Below, piece after piece: positions 1 to 7,273 of a DNA stretch of 14,179 nucleotides. Every line of letters begins with the position of its first letter. Position 1 is the stretch's first letter. The stretch is from the NCBI GenBank assembly GCA_028877005.1, contig JAGWPI010000392.1, forward strand, positions 1 to 14,179, read 5' to 3'. The position numbers were made by a program, and so were the translations under genes. The notes under the pieces were generated by a model, which ran no database searches, had not been told where the DNA came from, and saw nothing but the letters and a program-made list of their open reading frames with translations. Source of the stretch: Bacteroidota bacterium (lineage in GTDB: Bacteria; Bacteroidota; Bacteroidia; Chitinophagales; Chitinophagaceae).

Positions 1-747
1 AAAAAAAATACCAGAAATAGCAAAAGATTGGTAGGTAAAAAATATCAATAACCCAACTTTAACCACATTTTTTCCGCCTAAAAATATATCTAACGAAACT
101 GCTATACTTATTTGCCCCGTGGATGCTTCACTGCTTTAGTTTACAACGCAGAAGGAATAGATGCAGCTAAATTTTTAAATAATTTAGGTATTACAGCCTT
201 TGTACTGAAATATAGATTGTTTAGAGAAAAGAATTCACCTTATATAGAAGAAAATACAAAACAAGATGTTTTTAGAGCCATCCGTTTAATTGAAAATAAT
301 ACCCGAATGTTGGATATAGATACAGCAAAAATAGACATCATGGAGTTTTCTGCCAGAGGCGAATTAGCATCATGGCTATTATATCATTGTAATGAAGTAC
401 ATAATGTTCAGAATGCCTATATTGATTCAGTTTATGCTAGGCCTGCGTTTCAAATCTTAATTTATTTAAGACCATTAGCTGCTCCAAAAATTATATCAAA
501 TAACGCCCCTCCTACTTTTTTATTGGCTTCAAATAATGACACCTGATGATCCAAATCAGTAATACAAATAATGCTATTACATAGGAAGGTGGGCGTACCC
601 GTTAAAATGCATTTATTGCAGTTTGGGAATCACGTATTTAACATGGGAAAAAGTTCTGAATACTTAAACATTAAAAAATGGCCCGATGTACTTACTAATT
701 AGATGATTGATAATGGATGGTTGAAACAATCAAGTAGGTTTAATTAA
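1..747 (+). pseudogene. Decayed alpha/beta-hydrolase (BD-FAE / acetyl-xylan-esterase-like), 5' end outside the window
   Basis: Three blocks read like one carbohydrate-esterase-type alpha/beta hydrolase, but not in one open frame. Bases 35-118 (frame 2) encode an NPTLTTFFPPKN...ICP stretch. Bases 112-543 (frame 1) continue with NAEGIDAAKFLNNLGITAFV and the nucleophile region. Bases 571-744 (frame 1) encode the C-terminus with VPVKMHLLQFGNHVFNMG, which holds the catalytic-His region, and a final WPDVL segment. Visible lesions: an in-frame TAG at 32-34; loss of one base near 116-119, where CCC-GGT-GGA has become CCC-GT-GGA; the nucleophile elbow at 343-360 reads EFSARG instead of the usual GFSAGG; TGA TGA at 544-549 with a scrambled frame to about 570; and TAG at 700-702 where the family has Trp, after which reading continues to TAA at 745. 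Recognition is from memory of the family. Several independent lesions make sequencing error unlikely as the sole cause. Confidence 0.82.
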
Positions 748-793
748 AGTATAGCTACATTTTATAAAAATTGAAATAAATAATAAAAATTAT

Positions 794-1798
794 TTATGCC
801 TCTACAATCATTTTACCCAAATTTTTTCCAACAAATAAACCAATGAAGGCTTCCGGTAATTGATGAAAACCATGTAAAATCGTTTCTTTATATTGTAATT
901 TCCCATCTTTTAGCCATTCAGATAATTGTGTTATACCCTCAGAAAAACGATTGGCATAATTACTAATAATAAACCCTTGCATCAAAGCACTTTTGGTTAA
1001 CAGTATTGGTTGCAATCGCGGACCTATCGGAGTTGTATGATCATTATACAATGCTATTTGTCCACATAGTACAATACGTGCACTATAATTAATTTGTCTT
1101 ATAACAGCATCAGAAATCTCTCCTCCAACATTATCAAAATAAATATCTATGCCATTAGGGCAGGCCATTTGTATAGCCTTATTAATATTAACCGTGTTTT
1201 TATAATCAATTACTTCATCAAAATGAAATTCATTTTTTAAAATAGTAATTTTTTCAGTACCGCCCGCAATACCTATTACTTTGCATCCCATTATTTTGGC
1301 TATTTGACCAACAACTACACCCACTGCTCCAGCGGCCCCTGAAACAACCACCGTTTCACCAACTTTAGGCTGTCCAATATCTATTAACCCAAAATAAGCG
1401 GTTAAGCCTGGCATTCCCAATATGCCTAAATAATAACTAGCCGGTGCTATATGAGTATCAATTTTTTTAACAGCATTTGCATCAACTACCATATGTGTTT
1501 GCCAAGGCAGCATGCCAATTACAAAATCACCGGGCAATAAGGAGGTGGCATTAGATGCTACAACTTTAGCAACAACACCTCCAGAAATAGGCTCATTAAT
1601 TTCAAATGGTGATATATAAGATTCTGTGTTATTCATTCTTCCGCGCATATACGGATCAACAGAATAAAATACACCTTGTAGTAAAACTTCTCCAGTTAAA
1701 AGCTGGGGAAGCTCTATTGATATTTCACTAAAATTATTTATTGATGGGAAACCTGATGGACGTGAAGACAATATTATTTGTTTTGCAATCATAAACAT
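794..1798 (-). CDS. NADP-dependent oxidoreductase, MDR superfamily (CurA / prostaglandin-reductase type)
   Basis: A 334-residue zinc-free medium-chain dehydrogenase/reductase, expected to be a cytosolic NADPH-dependent reductase of activated C=C bonds in enones and alkenals. The N-terminal catalytic domain carries the family signature SVDPYMRGRM at about residues 46-55. The Rossmann half has GMPGLTAYFGL at 128-138, the nucleotide-binding AAGAVG turn at 155-160 and FDNVGG at 221-226. The length matches the family. No Cys/His ligands for structural or catalytic zinc are evident, as expected. The start is the ATG at 1798; a second ATG two codons in (1792) is equally possible. The gene is last in the minus-strand series, 126 bases after the preceding lipoprotein, and has a candidate promoter of its own. 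It converges on the hydrolase remnant. The physiological substrate is unknown; detoxification of reactive carbonyls would suit the stress-gene neighbours, but that is inference. Confidence 0.93.
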   Translation of the reverse strand: MFMIAKQIILSSRPSGFPSINNFSEISIELPQLLTGEVLLQGVFYSVDPYMRGRMNNTESYISPFEINEPISGGVVAKVVASNATSLLPGDFVIGMLPWQTHMVVDANAVKKIDTHIAPASYYLGILGMPGLTAYFGLIDIGQPKVGETVVVSGAAGAVGVVVGQIAKIMGCKVIGIAGGTEKITILKNEFHFDEVIDYKNTVNINKAIQMACPNGIDIYFDNVGGEISDAVIRQINYSARIVLCGQIALYNDHTTPIGPRLQPILLTKSALMQGFIISNYANRFSEGITQLSEWLKDGKLQYKETILHGFHQLPEAFIGLFVGKNLGKMIVEA

Positions 1799-1867
1799 TT
1801 CATTCTAGTTGTAAAAATTATTTGAATGAGGGTTGTTCATTAAAGTAAAAGAGTTATTAAGATTTTT

Positions 1868-1875
1868 CAAAGGTA
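1868..1875 (-). promoter_or_regulatory. Candidate Bacteroidota -7 promoter element (TACCTTTG)
   Basis: Read on the minus strand this is TACCTTTG, an exact match to the TAnnTTTG -7 consensus of the primary sigma factor in Bacteroidota. It lies about 70 bases upstream of the oxidoreductase ATG, inside the 126-base gap after the lipoprotein gene. I see no clear TTTG -33 element at the usual spacing, so support rests on one 6-base match in A/T-rich DNA. Confidence 0.35.
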
Positions 1876-1924
1876 TTGGAGAAAAAGAATATGGAATGTT
1901 AAGAAGAAAACAATAAAATATAAT

Positions 1925-2368
1925 TTAGAAAGTTCCGGTTGTTAAAATAATTGGAGAAACAGGATATTGAATATTTGCATCATCTTCCGCAGTAATAAAC
2001 AATTTATTAGGTTTAACTGAAGATACGGTTTCAAAATAAGCGGTAAGTTTAGAGGACATAAAATTAGAAGATGATTTTATTTGTCCTATATTTTTGGGAT
2101 TTGCATTATTTGAAACCATCCAAACCACAAAAACTGACTTAGGAGGTTGCAATCTGCTAGGCTCTGCAAGGTTCGCAATTTTTATTTTAATCATGTAATT
2201 TTTATTATTATCTTTTTTTATTTTAACACTACCTTTTGCAGCCGGTGTAACAGATGAGACTAAAAAATTTGCTTTTTTTGCACAAGAGCTTAATAAAATA
2301 AACCCCATTATAGTAAGTACAACAAATAAGGTTAGTCGGTTATAATAATATTTGTTTATAATTGACAT
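1925..2368 (-). CDS. Small lipoprotein of unknown function
   Basis: A 147-residue protein with a type II signal peptide: a basic N-terminus, a hydrophobic stretch at about 12-27 and a lipobox LSSC with the acylated Cys at 29. The mature part is a predicted single beta-rich domain with a VFVVWMVSN...GQI motif near 79-97 and FITAEDDANIQYP near 124-136. That pattern recalls the C-terminal beta domain of anti-sigma-K (RskA-like) proteins, which carry similar YVVWLV and GxF elements. There is no anti-sigma zinc-binding N-terminal domain here, so a sigma-binding role should not be assumed. The gene starts 45 bases after the coiled-coil lipoprotein and is probably co-transcribed with it. It should sit in the periplasm, anchored to a membrane. 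Function unknown. Confidence 0.8.
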   Translation of the reverse strand: MSIINKYYYNRLTLFVVLTIMGFILLSSCAKKANFLVSSVTPAAKGSVKIKKDNNKNYMIKIKIANLAEPSRLQPPKSVFVVWMVSNNANPKNIGQIKSSSNFMSSKLTAYFETVSSVKPNKLFITAEDDANIQYPVSPIILTTGTF

Positions 2369-2413
2369 ATTGTTTTTTTTAAAAATTAAATAGAATGTAC
2401 TTTTTTATATAGT

Positions 2414-2875
2414 TTATTTATTTTCTTTGATATTTTTATTTGCTATCCCTGAAATAGATTTGCCTAACGCATCCATATCTTTATTGAAGCTTAATTTAAA
2501 AGATGCCCAATCATCTGATGATGTTTTTTTATAATTATCTACTTTATCTTGTAAAGATTTATTTTTTTCAAGCATAGTATTTATGTCTTTTTGATATTGT
2601 TGACGAATAGCTGCACGATCAGATTTCATTTTAATGTTTAGGTCAGCAATTATTTTATCATTAGCAGCCAACTTCGCATCAGCGGCATTTTTAAATGCAG
2701 TATACTCATCAGCTGAATCTTGTTTTGCCTTTGATAAATTGTGTTGTGCCTCTTGCAATTCAATTTTAGCAGCTTCTACTTTTTCAGCTTTTTGTTGTGT
2801 GGTATCAGAACAACTAACTAATAATAGAAACAGAATTCCCATTACAAAAAAAGACACTAATATATGTTTTTTCAT
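2414..2875 (-). CDS. Coiled-coil lipoprotein (sll1863-type stress-response family)
   Basis: A 153-residue lipoprotein: MKKH start, hydrophobic segment at 5-20 and lipobox LLVSC with the lipidated Cys at 22. The rest is almost entirely charged helix rich in Ala, Lys, Asp and Glu (about 28-125), predicted as a long coiled coil, ending in a conserved-looking FNKDMDALGKSI block at about 130-141. This architecture resembles Bacteroidota proteins named after cyanobacterial Sll1863; I recognise it from the overall pattern and the C-terminal block, not from a search. The cell location would be the periplasm, tethered to the inner or outer membrane. Its neighbours are the YtxH-like gene 65 bases before it and the second lipoprotein 45 bases after it. 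No biochemical role is established; induction under stress is inferred from family and context. Confidence 0.8.
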   Translation of the reverse strand: MKKHILVSFFVMGILFLLLVSCSDTTQQKAEKVEAAKIELQEAQHNLSKAKQDSADEYTAFKNAADAKLAANDKIIADLNIKMKSDRAAIRQQYQKDINTMLEKNKSLQDKVDNYKKTSSDDWASFKLSFNKDMDALGKSISGIANKNIKENK

Positions 2876-2940
2876 TTTTTATATTTTATTTATTTAATGA
2901 GATAATTTATTTAAAAGGATGGTTTAATACACTTATAATT

Positions 2941-3240
2941 TTATACAATAGCACTAGCAGATTGCTTAATGCCAGTAATTTTTTCTTTAGCATTTTTAGT
3001 TATTTCATCCATCTTATTTTCAGCATGGTATTGTAATTCCTCAGCTCTATCACGCAATAATTGCGCCTCATGTAACATTTTATGTTTTAAATCATCAGTA
3101 AAGTCTTTTGCGCCATCCATTAATTTACTTCGAGTAATACTACCTTTCTGTGGAGCAAAAAGGATACCTAAAGCTGCACCTGTAATAGCACCTAACAATA
3201 ATGCACCAATTAATTTACTTGTATCAACTGAATTTTTCAT
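2941..3240 (-). CDS. YtxH domain-containing membrane-anchored stress protein
   Basis: A 99-residue protein with a glycine/alanine-rich transmembrane segment at about residues 10-29 ending in the characteristic FAPQKG turn of YtxH/Gsp-type proteins. An amphipathic charged helix follows (about 34-95: [34 protein letters not shown]), likely cytoplasmic. YtxH proteins are small general-stress proteins whose molecular role is poorly defined. The ATG at 3240 lies 17 bases after the stop of the 51-residue membrane peptide, and the two are probably translated from one message. It is grouped with CsbD-like and coiled-coil lipoprotein genes, a combination I associate with stress islands in this phylum. 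Confidence 0.88.
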   Translation of the reverse strand: MKNSVDTSKLIGALLLGAITGAALGILFAPQKGSITRSKLMDGAKDFTDDLKHKMLHEAQLLRDRAEELQYHAENKMDEITKNAKEKITGIKQSASAIV

Positions 3241-3257
3241 TTTATAATTTTTTTAAA

Positions 3258-3413
3258 TTAAATAATATCTCTCCCACGAATTAGTCTTAGCAAAATGGCA
3301 ATGATGGCAATGATAAGCAGTATATGAACAATGCCTCCAAAATGAAAAGCAAAAAATCCAAGTGCCCAAATAATTATAAGAATTACGGCAATTGTGTAAA
3401 GTAAATTTCCCAT
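3258..3413 (-). CDS. Small hydrophobic membrane protein (lmo0937-like), 51 residues
   Basis: This short gene reads ATG at 3413 to TAA at 3258. It begins MGNLLYTIAVILIIIWALGF, continues FAFHFGGIVH, and then has a second hydrophobic run ending in LLRLIRGRDII. This is the familiar layout of the tiny two-helix lmo0937-family proteins: two membrane helices around an FHFGG...H turn and a basic RxIRGR tail. A longer open frame on the same strand (3253-3453) overlaps it, but its translation is rich in Cys, His and Trp and has no sensible domain, so I treat it as the wrong frame. The spacing of 17 bases to the YtxH-like gene supports a shared transcript. Function unknown; members often lie among stress genes. 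Confidence 0.85.
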   Translation of the reverse strand: MGNLLYTIAVILIIIWALGFFAFHFGGIVHILLIIAIIAILLRLIRGRDII

Positions 3414-3518
3414 TATTTATTTTTTTTATGATTATTAAAATGCTTTCTGTCAATTAAAATATTTTGTACAATTCATCTTATTAAATTATTCAATCAAATT
3501 GTTACAATAAAGAAAATA

Positions 3519-3758
3519 TTATGAAAGCAGGGTATTGCTATTGGTAATGATATTAATCACTGCATTACGATCTTTATTTAATCTAACTTCCAAGCGCTTT
3601 AGTAATGCCTCTTCATGGCCGGCTTCAAATATTAAATCTGATTCAGTTAATTGTGGAAACTTCTCTTTTAATTGTCTGGATTGAACAGCCCAATTTCCTC
3701 TTACTTTGAGTTGCAGGGTTTGATTGTGTGGCACTTTAATTTTACCGGATGTTTGCAT
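3519..3758 (-). CDS. CsbD-like general stress protein
   Basis: A 79-residue soluble protein. Residues about 18-70 (VRGNWAVQSRQLKEKFPQLT, then ESDL, EEALLKRLEVRL and VINII) follow the CsbD pattern of a GNW motif, a helix, an L-T-x-x-D-L turn and a long helix with regularly spaced Leu and Arg. CsbD family members are small helical stress-induced proteins with no defined activity. The divergent N-terminus (residues 1-17, IKVPHNQTLQLKV) is not typical of Bacillus CsbD. The ATG at 3758 is directly preceded by a 9-bp perfect inverted repeat that could form a hairpin in the mRNA. It is the first gene of the small stress group and lies 154 bases after the receiver gene. Confidence 0.75.
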   Translation of the reverse strand: MQTSGKIKVPHNQTLQLKVRGNWAVQSRQLKEKFPQLTESDLIFEAGHEEALLKRLEVRLNKDRNAVINIITNSNTLLS

Positions 3759-3760
3759 GA

Positions 3761-3787
3761 GATAGATTATGAATGAATTAATCTATC
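3761..3787. promoter_or_regulatory. Perfect 9-bp inverted repeat immediately upstream of the CsbD-like start
   Basis: GATAGATTA at 3761-3769 is exactly repeated in inverse as TAATCTATC at 3779-3787, with a 9-base spacer. On the minus-strand message the hairpin would end two bases before the ATG at 3758, covering the ribosome-entry region. It could be a protein operator or a translation-controlling hairpin; A/T-rich chance occurrence is possible. There is no T-run after it, so it is not an intrinsic terminator. Confidence 0.5.
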
Positions 3788-3912
3788 AAAGGTGTGTCTA
3801 ATTTAGCAATACTATGTTACATAGAGCAGGCATTATCTTACACATTTTACTGTTTATGAAAAGAATGCAAATTGCTATATAAGTGAAAAATAAAGGAAAG
3901 AAAGGGAGCTAT

Positions 3913-4353
3913 TTATAATCGGTCCATATACCACTTAATAATTTTTTCCATTTTTTGCTGTTTACAAATTGATAGAATTATCTGATTGATTCTTAAAAAT
4001 GATGTTTCACTTTTAACAATATAATCAGCAGCTTTGTGGTGCATACAATTAACCGCAACTTCAATTTTATCTTGCGCTGATAAAATAATAACTGGAATGG
4101 TTGGATTATAAGCCAAAATCTTATCTAATACTTCTATCCCATTCATAGAATTTGCATGAATGCCATCCAATAAATAATCTAAAATGATGAAATCAGGATG
4201 ATGATGGAGATTAGACAAACAATCTTCTCCATTTAAAAAAGTTTCAATGTTATATAAGTTTTGATTTAAAAAATCAATTTCTAATGATTTTAGAAACATA
4301 GGATCGTCATCTACTAAAAAAATTGTTAATATTTTACCATTTTTCACTGACAT
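3913..4353 (-). CDS. Single-domain response regulator (REC only)
   Basis: A 146-residue receiver protein with no output domain. All active-site residues are visible: the acidic cluster D15-D17 in LVDDDP, phospho-acceptor D59 in IILDYLLDG, S92 in VIILSAQ and K114 in DYIVKSE. The C-terminal 25 residues (ILSICKQQKMEKIIKWYMDR) finish the alpha-5 helix with a short extension, too small for DNA binding. Such lone receivers act as phosphate shuttles or sinks or signal by protein contact. It starts 52 bases downstream of the hybrid kinase stop and is almost certainly in the same operon. The kinase ends in an HPt domain that would be the natural phosphodonor (inference). Confidence 0.92.
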   Translation of the reverse strand: MSVKNGKILTIFLVDDDPMFLKSLEIDFLNQNLYNIETFLNGEDCLSNLHHHPDFIILDYLLDGIHANSMNGIEVLDKILAYNPTIPVIILSAQDKIEVAVNCMHHKAADYIVKSETSFLRINQIILSICKQQKMEKIIKWYMDRL

Positions 4354-4405
4354 ATTTTTAATTTAATCCAACAATTAGATTCTTTTTTTTGAAATTATAG
4401 CAACA

Positions 4406-6406
4406 CTATGAATCATAGGTTTTTATATGTACACATAGTTCATCACAAGCACCTGAGCATACTATTTCTAATTGTCCAACTAAGGAAGAGAGATTAGTTT
4501 CGTCATGCTGAATTTCAGTCGAATACCGCTGAACTTGTAAAGCAATATCTTCAAATTCTTTAGCAATACCCATAATAGAAAAAGAGGGTATCATTTTATG
4601 AACAGCCGCATGTAAAGTAAGCCAATCTTTTTTCAATAAACTTTCTTTAATACTATCAATTAAAGTTGGTGTTTGATTTAGATATAATAAAATCATCTGT
4701 TTCATTAACAGCCTATTTGATTTGGTTCTAGCTGAGAGGTATTCTAAATTAACATATTTATATTTTTCGGGTATATTAACAGAATTATTTTTACTAGTTT
4801 GTAATTCTGAAAATTTCTTCTTTAAGTGGTATATAATTTTACTATATAGTATTTTTTCATCTATAGGTTTTGAAATATAATCATTCATGCCAATAGCCTT
4901 ACATTTTTTCAAATCGGTTGAAGTAACATCTGCTGTAAGTGCAATAATTGGAATATTTGAATGCATGAAGTTTCTAATAAATTTAGTTGTTTCAAATCCA
5001 TTCATCTCAGGCATTTGAAGATCCATTAAAATAAGATCGTATGAATTATTTTCTAATTTTACGATAGCTTCTTTACCATTTAAAGCCATATCATTACGGA
5101 AGCCAAAATCATCTAATAATGTTTTCATTAACAATTGATTTAGCGCCATATCTTCTACTACCAAAATATTAACATTAGTAATACTATCATCTAATTCAAA
5201 AATATCGTTTGATGTATATGAATCTAAACTGGTTTTTTTAAAATTAAGCGTAAAACTAAAGCTAGAACCTTTATCAACAACACTCTCAACACTTATTTTT
5301 CCAAGTTGTGCATCAACCAATTGTTTCACAATTGCTAATCCCAAACCGGTACCACCATATAGTCGGGATGTATTACTGGAAGCTTGTTGAAAATTTTCGA
5401 AAATACTGTTTATTTTATCTGAAGGAATGCCAATACCTGTGTCAGAAACAACAAAATTGATAGCAACTTTGTCTTCATCTTCAGCAATTAATTTTACTGA
5501 AACTTTAATTTGCCCATGACTCGTAAACTTTACAGCATTACTTATTAAATTGAGTAATATTTGATGCAAACGAACCGGATCTCCCAATAAAACATCTGGA
5601 ATGTTTGAGTCATATTCTCTAATAAAAGCTAAATTTTTTTCCTGAATTTTAATTTCAAATAAATGAAGCAATGAGGAGATTGATGCAGATATTTTAAAAG
5701 GAATACTTTCAAAACTCATTTTTCCTGAATCAATTTTTGCAAGATCTAAAATATCATTAATCAATACAATTAAAGCATCACCGCTTAATTTAATGGCATG
5801 TAAATATTCATTTTGTTTATCCGTTAAATCTGTTTTAAGCAACACTTTCGTAAAGCCAATAATCGCATTCATAGGCGTTCTAATTTCATGGCTCATATTA
5901 GATAAGAATTGTTGTTTTGCTTTTACTGCATTTTCAGCAATCATAGTAGCTTCCTCAGCTTTAGCTTTAGCCTTTTGAGCTATAACAGTGGCATGTTCTG
6001 CAGCTATGCGTGCTTCAATAAGTTCTATGCTAATTTTTTTTTGTTCAGTTACATCTCTTGCAACAATAACAACACCTATTACTTTTCCACTTCCATCTTT
6101 ATAAACAGACCCATTAAATAATACGTCTGTTAGTTTTCCATCAATGTGCCGTAGGGTAAGTGGTGAATCAATTACAAAATTATTAACGAAAACATTTTTG
6201 TATACTTTGCGAGCCATAACAGAATCGGTAAAGTAATCATAGAAATCAGTACCTTTTAAAGCTGATTTGGAAAGACCGGTTGCCAAAGAAAATGCTTCAT
6301 TCATGTCTGTAATTTTACCTTTTACGTTTATTGTCACCAAAGGATCCATGCTAGCTTCAATTAAACTTCTGGCATAATTCATATCCTCAAATACTAATTT
6401 ACTCAT
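4406..6406 (-). CDS. Hybrid sensor histidine kinase: PAS-coiled coil-HisKA-HATPase-REC-HPt
   Basis: A 666-residue cytosolic sensor kinase without signal peptide or membrane helix. Order of parts: PAS domain at about 8-122, ending in GVVIVARDVTEQ; an Ala/Glu/Lys-rich coiled coil at about 125-166; HisKA with MSHEIRTPMN and phospho-acceptor H173; HATPase_c with the N box around N286-N290, G1 DTGIG at 322-326 and G2 GGTGLGLAI at 351-359; receiver domain at about 412-530 with ED at 418-419, phospho-acceptor D462 in MDLQMPEMNG, and K513; HPt domain at about 555-655 with H603 in AAVHKMIP. All catalytic elements are intact, so an internal His-Asp-His relay is expected, with a separate receiver as final acceptor. 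That acceptor is probably the product of the next gene. The signal sensed by PAS cannot be read from sequence; the absence of membrane helices points to a cytosolic cue. The gene follows the AraC-type regulator by only 9 bases. Confidence 0.95.
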   Translation of the reverse strand: MSKLVFEDMNYARSLIEASMDPLVTINVKGKITDMNEAFSLATGLSKSALKGTDFYDYFTDSVMARKVYKNVFVNNFVIDSPLTLRHIDGKLTDVLFNGSVYKDGSGKVIGVVIVARDVTEQKKISIELIEARIAAEHATVIAQKAKAKAEEATMIAENAVKAKQQFLSNMSHEIRTPMNAIIGFTKVLLKTDLTDKQNEYLHAIKLSGDALIVLINDILDLAKIDSGKMSFESIPFKISASISSLLHLFEIKIQEKNLAFIREYDSNIPDVLLGDPVRLHQILLNLISNAVKFTSHGQIKVSVKLIAEDEDKVAINFVVSDTGIGIPSDKINSIFENFQQASSNTSRLYGGTGLGLAIVKQLVDAQLGKISVESVVDKGSSFSFTLNFKKTSLDSYTSNDIFELDDSITNVNILVVEDMALNQLLMKTLLDDFGFRNDMALNGKEAIVKLENNSYDLILMDLQMPEMNGFETTKFIRNFMHSNIPIIALTADVTSTDLKKCKAIGMNDYISKPIDEKILYSKIIYHLKKKFSELQTSKNNSVNIPEKYKYVNLEYLSARTKSNRLLMKQMILLYLNQTPTLIDSIKESLLKKDWLTLHAAVHKMIPSFSIMGIAKEFEDIALQVQRYSTEIQHDETNLSSLVGQLEIVCSGACDELCVHIKTYDS

Positions 6407-6415
6407 TTATTTTGG

Positions 6416-6997
6416 TTATTTATCTTTGCAAGCTATGTCTAATTCTTCAATTGGTCGTCTGTTTTTATATTTAATATTTTTATATTGAGAAGGAGTTAGC
6501 CCTGTAACTTTTTTAAATTGATTAGATAAATGAGCAGCAGAGCTATAGTGCAACTTGTAGGCTATTTCAGTAAAATTTAACTCATTATAACTTATGAGTT
6601 CTTTAATTTTTTCTACCTTATTTAGAATTATATATTGTTGAATAGTAATACCTTTTACCTCTGAAAAAATGTTGGATAAATAAGTATAATCATAATTCAA
6701 TTTTGAACTAATATGGTCAGAATAATTCATTAAAGGCACATCGGAAGAAAAATGAATCATTTCAATAACGATACTTTTTATTTTTTCTATTAAAATAATT
6801 TTATTATCCTCCATCAGTTCTAATCCGGATTGTAATAACATTAATTTTAATTTTTGCATATCTTCATCTGAAATATCTTCTAAAATATCAACCTCGCCCA
6901 TATCCATCATTACAAAATGCAGTTGAAAATGTGATAATGCTGCTTTTACAGCAAGTATGCAACGCTCACTAACCATGTATTTGATGTGTATTTTCAA
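6416..6997 (-). CDS. AraC-family regulator with HMA-like N-terminal domain (paralogue 1)
   Basis: A 193-residue protein. The C-terminal part (about 95-175) is an AraC-type double helix-turn-helix, with LNYDYTYLSNIFSEVKG and LNFTEIAYKLHYSSAAHLSN followed by FKKVTGLTPSQYK. The N-terminus (1-65) has the beta-alpha-beta look of a heavy-metal-associated ferredoxin-like fold: KIHIKYMVSERC...ALSHFQLHFVMMDMGEVDI. In canonical HMA domains the loop is M-x-C-x-x-C; here the first Cys is Ser10 and only C13 remains, so metal binding is doubtful. The start is TTG at 6997. An in-frame stop lies four codons upstream, no ATG lies between, and starting at the internal ATG (6976) would remove the first beta strand that the paralogue also has. 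It is the first gene of an AraC-kinase-receiver cluster, 9 bases before the kinase. Target genes unknown. Confidence 0.88.
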   Translation of the reverse strand: MKIHIKYMVSERCILAVKAALSHFQLHFVMMDMGEVDILEDISDEDMQKLKLMLLQSGLELMEDNKIILIEKIKSIVIEMIHFSSDVPLMNYSDHISSKLNYDYTYLSNIFSEVKGITIQQYIILNKVEKIKELISYNELNFTEIAYKLHYSSAAHLSNQFKKVTGLTPSQYKNIKYKNRRPIEELDIACKDK

Positions 6998-7211
6998 AAT
7001 GTATTTTTAAATGGAAGAAAGTTTAAGACAGACAACGTAATCTAAAAAAAGGAGCTAATTAAATTGATGGGATTTACATGCTACTTTTTATTATACAAAA
7101 GCCCAGTACAAAGTTGACGTTTTGATAAAAACAGTTGTTACATATATACCTCAAATACTTACATAAATACACTATTTTCAGTGTTTAGTGCTTATAAATA
7201 TTGAAAATATA

Positions 7212-7242
7212 AATCCCAAACATCATCAATATGTTTGGGATT
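7212..7242 (-). terminator. Intrinsic terminator after the OmpA-family gene
   Basis: AATCCCAAACAT at 7212-7223 pairs perfectly with its inverse at 7231-7242, giving a 12-bp stem with a 7-base loop and three G-C pairs in a row. It lies 32 bases beyond the OmpA-family stop codon on the minus strand. It is followed on that strand by a T/A-rich tract (TATATTTTCAATATTTATAA). It probably ends the ice-binding/OmpA transcript and isolates it from the AraC-kinase operon. Confidence 0.75.
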
Positions 7243-7273
7243 ATACAATTAAGCATTATGAAAAATATTTTAT

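Noticed and set aside
778..794. AAATAAT/ATTATTT inverted repeat between the hydrolase remnant and the oxidoreductase
   Set aside because: Only A/T pairs, so the stem would be very weak; in DNA this A/T-rich it is expected by chance and is not a convincing terminator.
2634..3247. Plus-strand open frames at 2634-2897 and 2969-3247
   Set aside because: They are antisense to the coiled-coil lipoprotein and the YtxH-like gene; their Cys/Ser-rich translations mirror the Ala/Lys-rich real genes.
3253..3453. 66-residue open frame on the minus strand
   Set aside because: It overlaps the lmo0937-like 51-residue gene in another frame and has an implausible Cys/His/Trp-rich composition with no domain.
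7081..7140. TATAAT-like box on the minus strand upstream of AraC paralogue 1
   Set aside because: There is no matching -35 element at 17 bases, and Bacteroidota primary promoters use TAnnTTTG, not TATAAT.
7141..7200. Short ACACT...AGTGT inverted repeat upstream of AraC paralogue 1
   Set aside because: Only five paired bases with a six-base loop and no associated motif; too short to support an operator or terminator.
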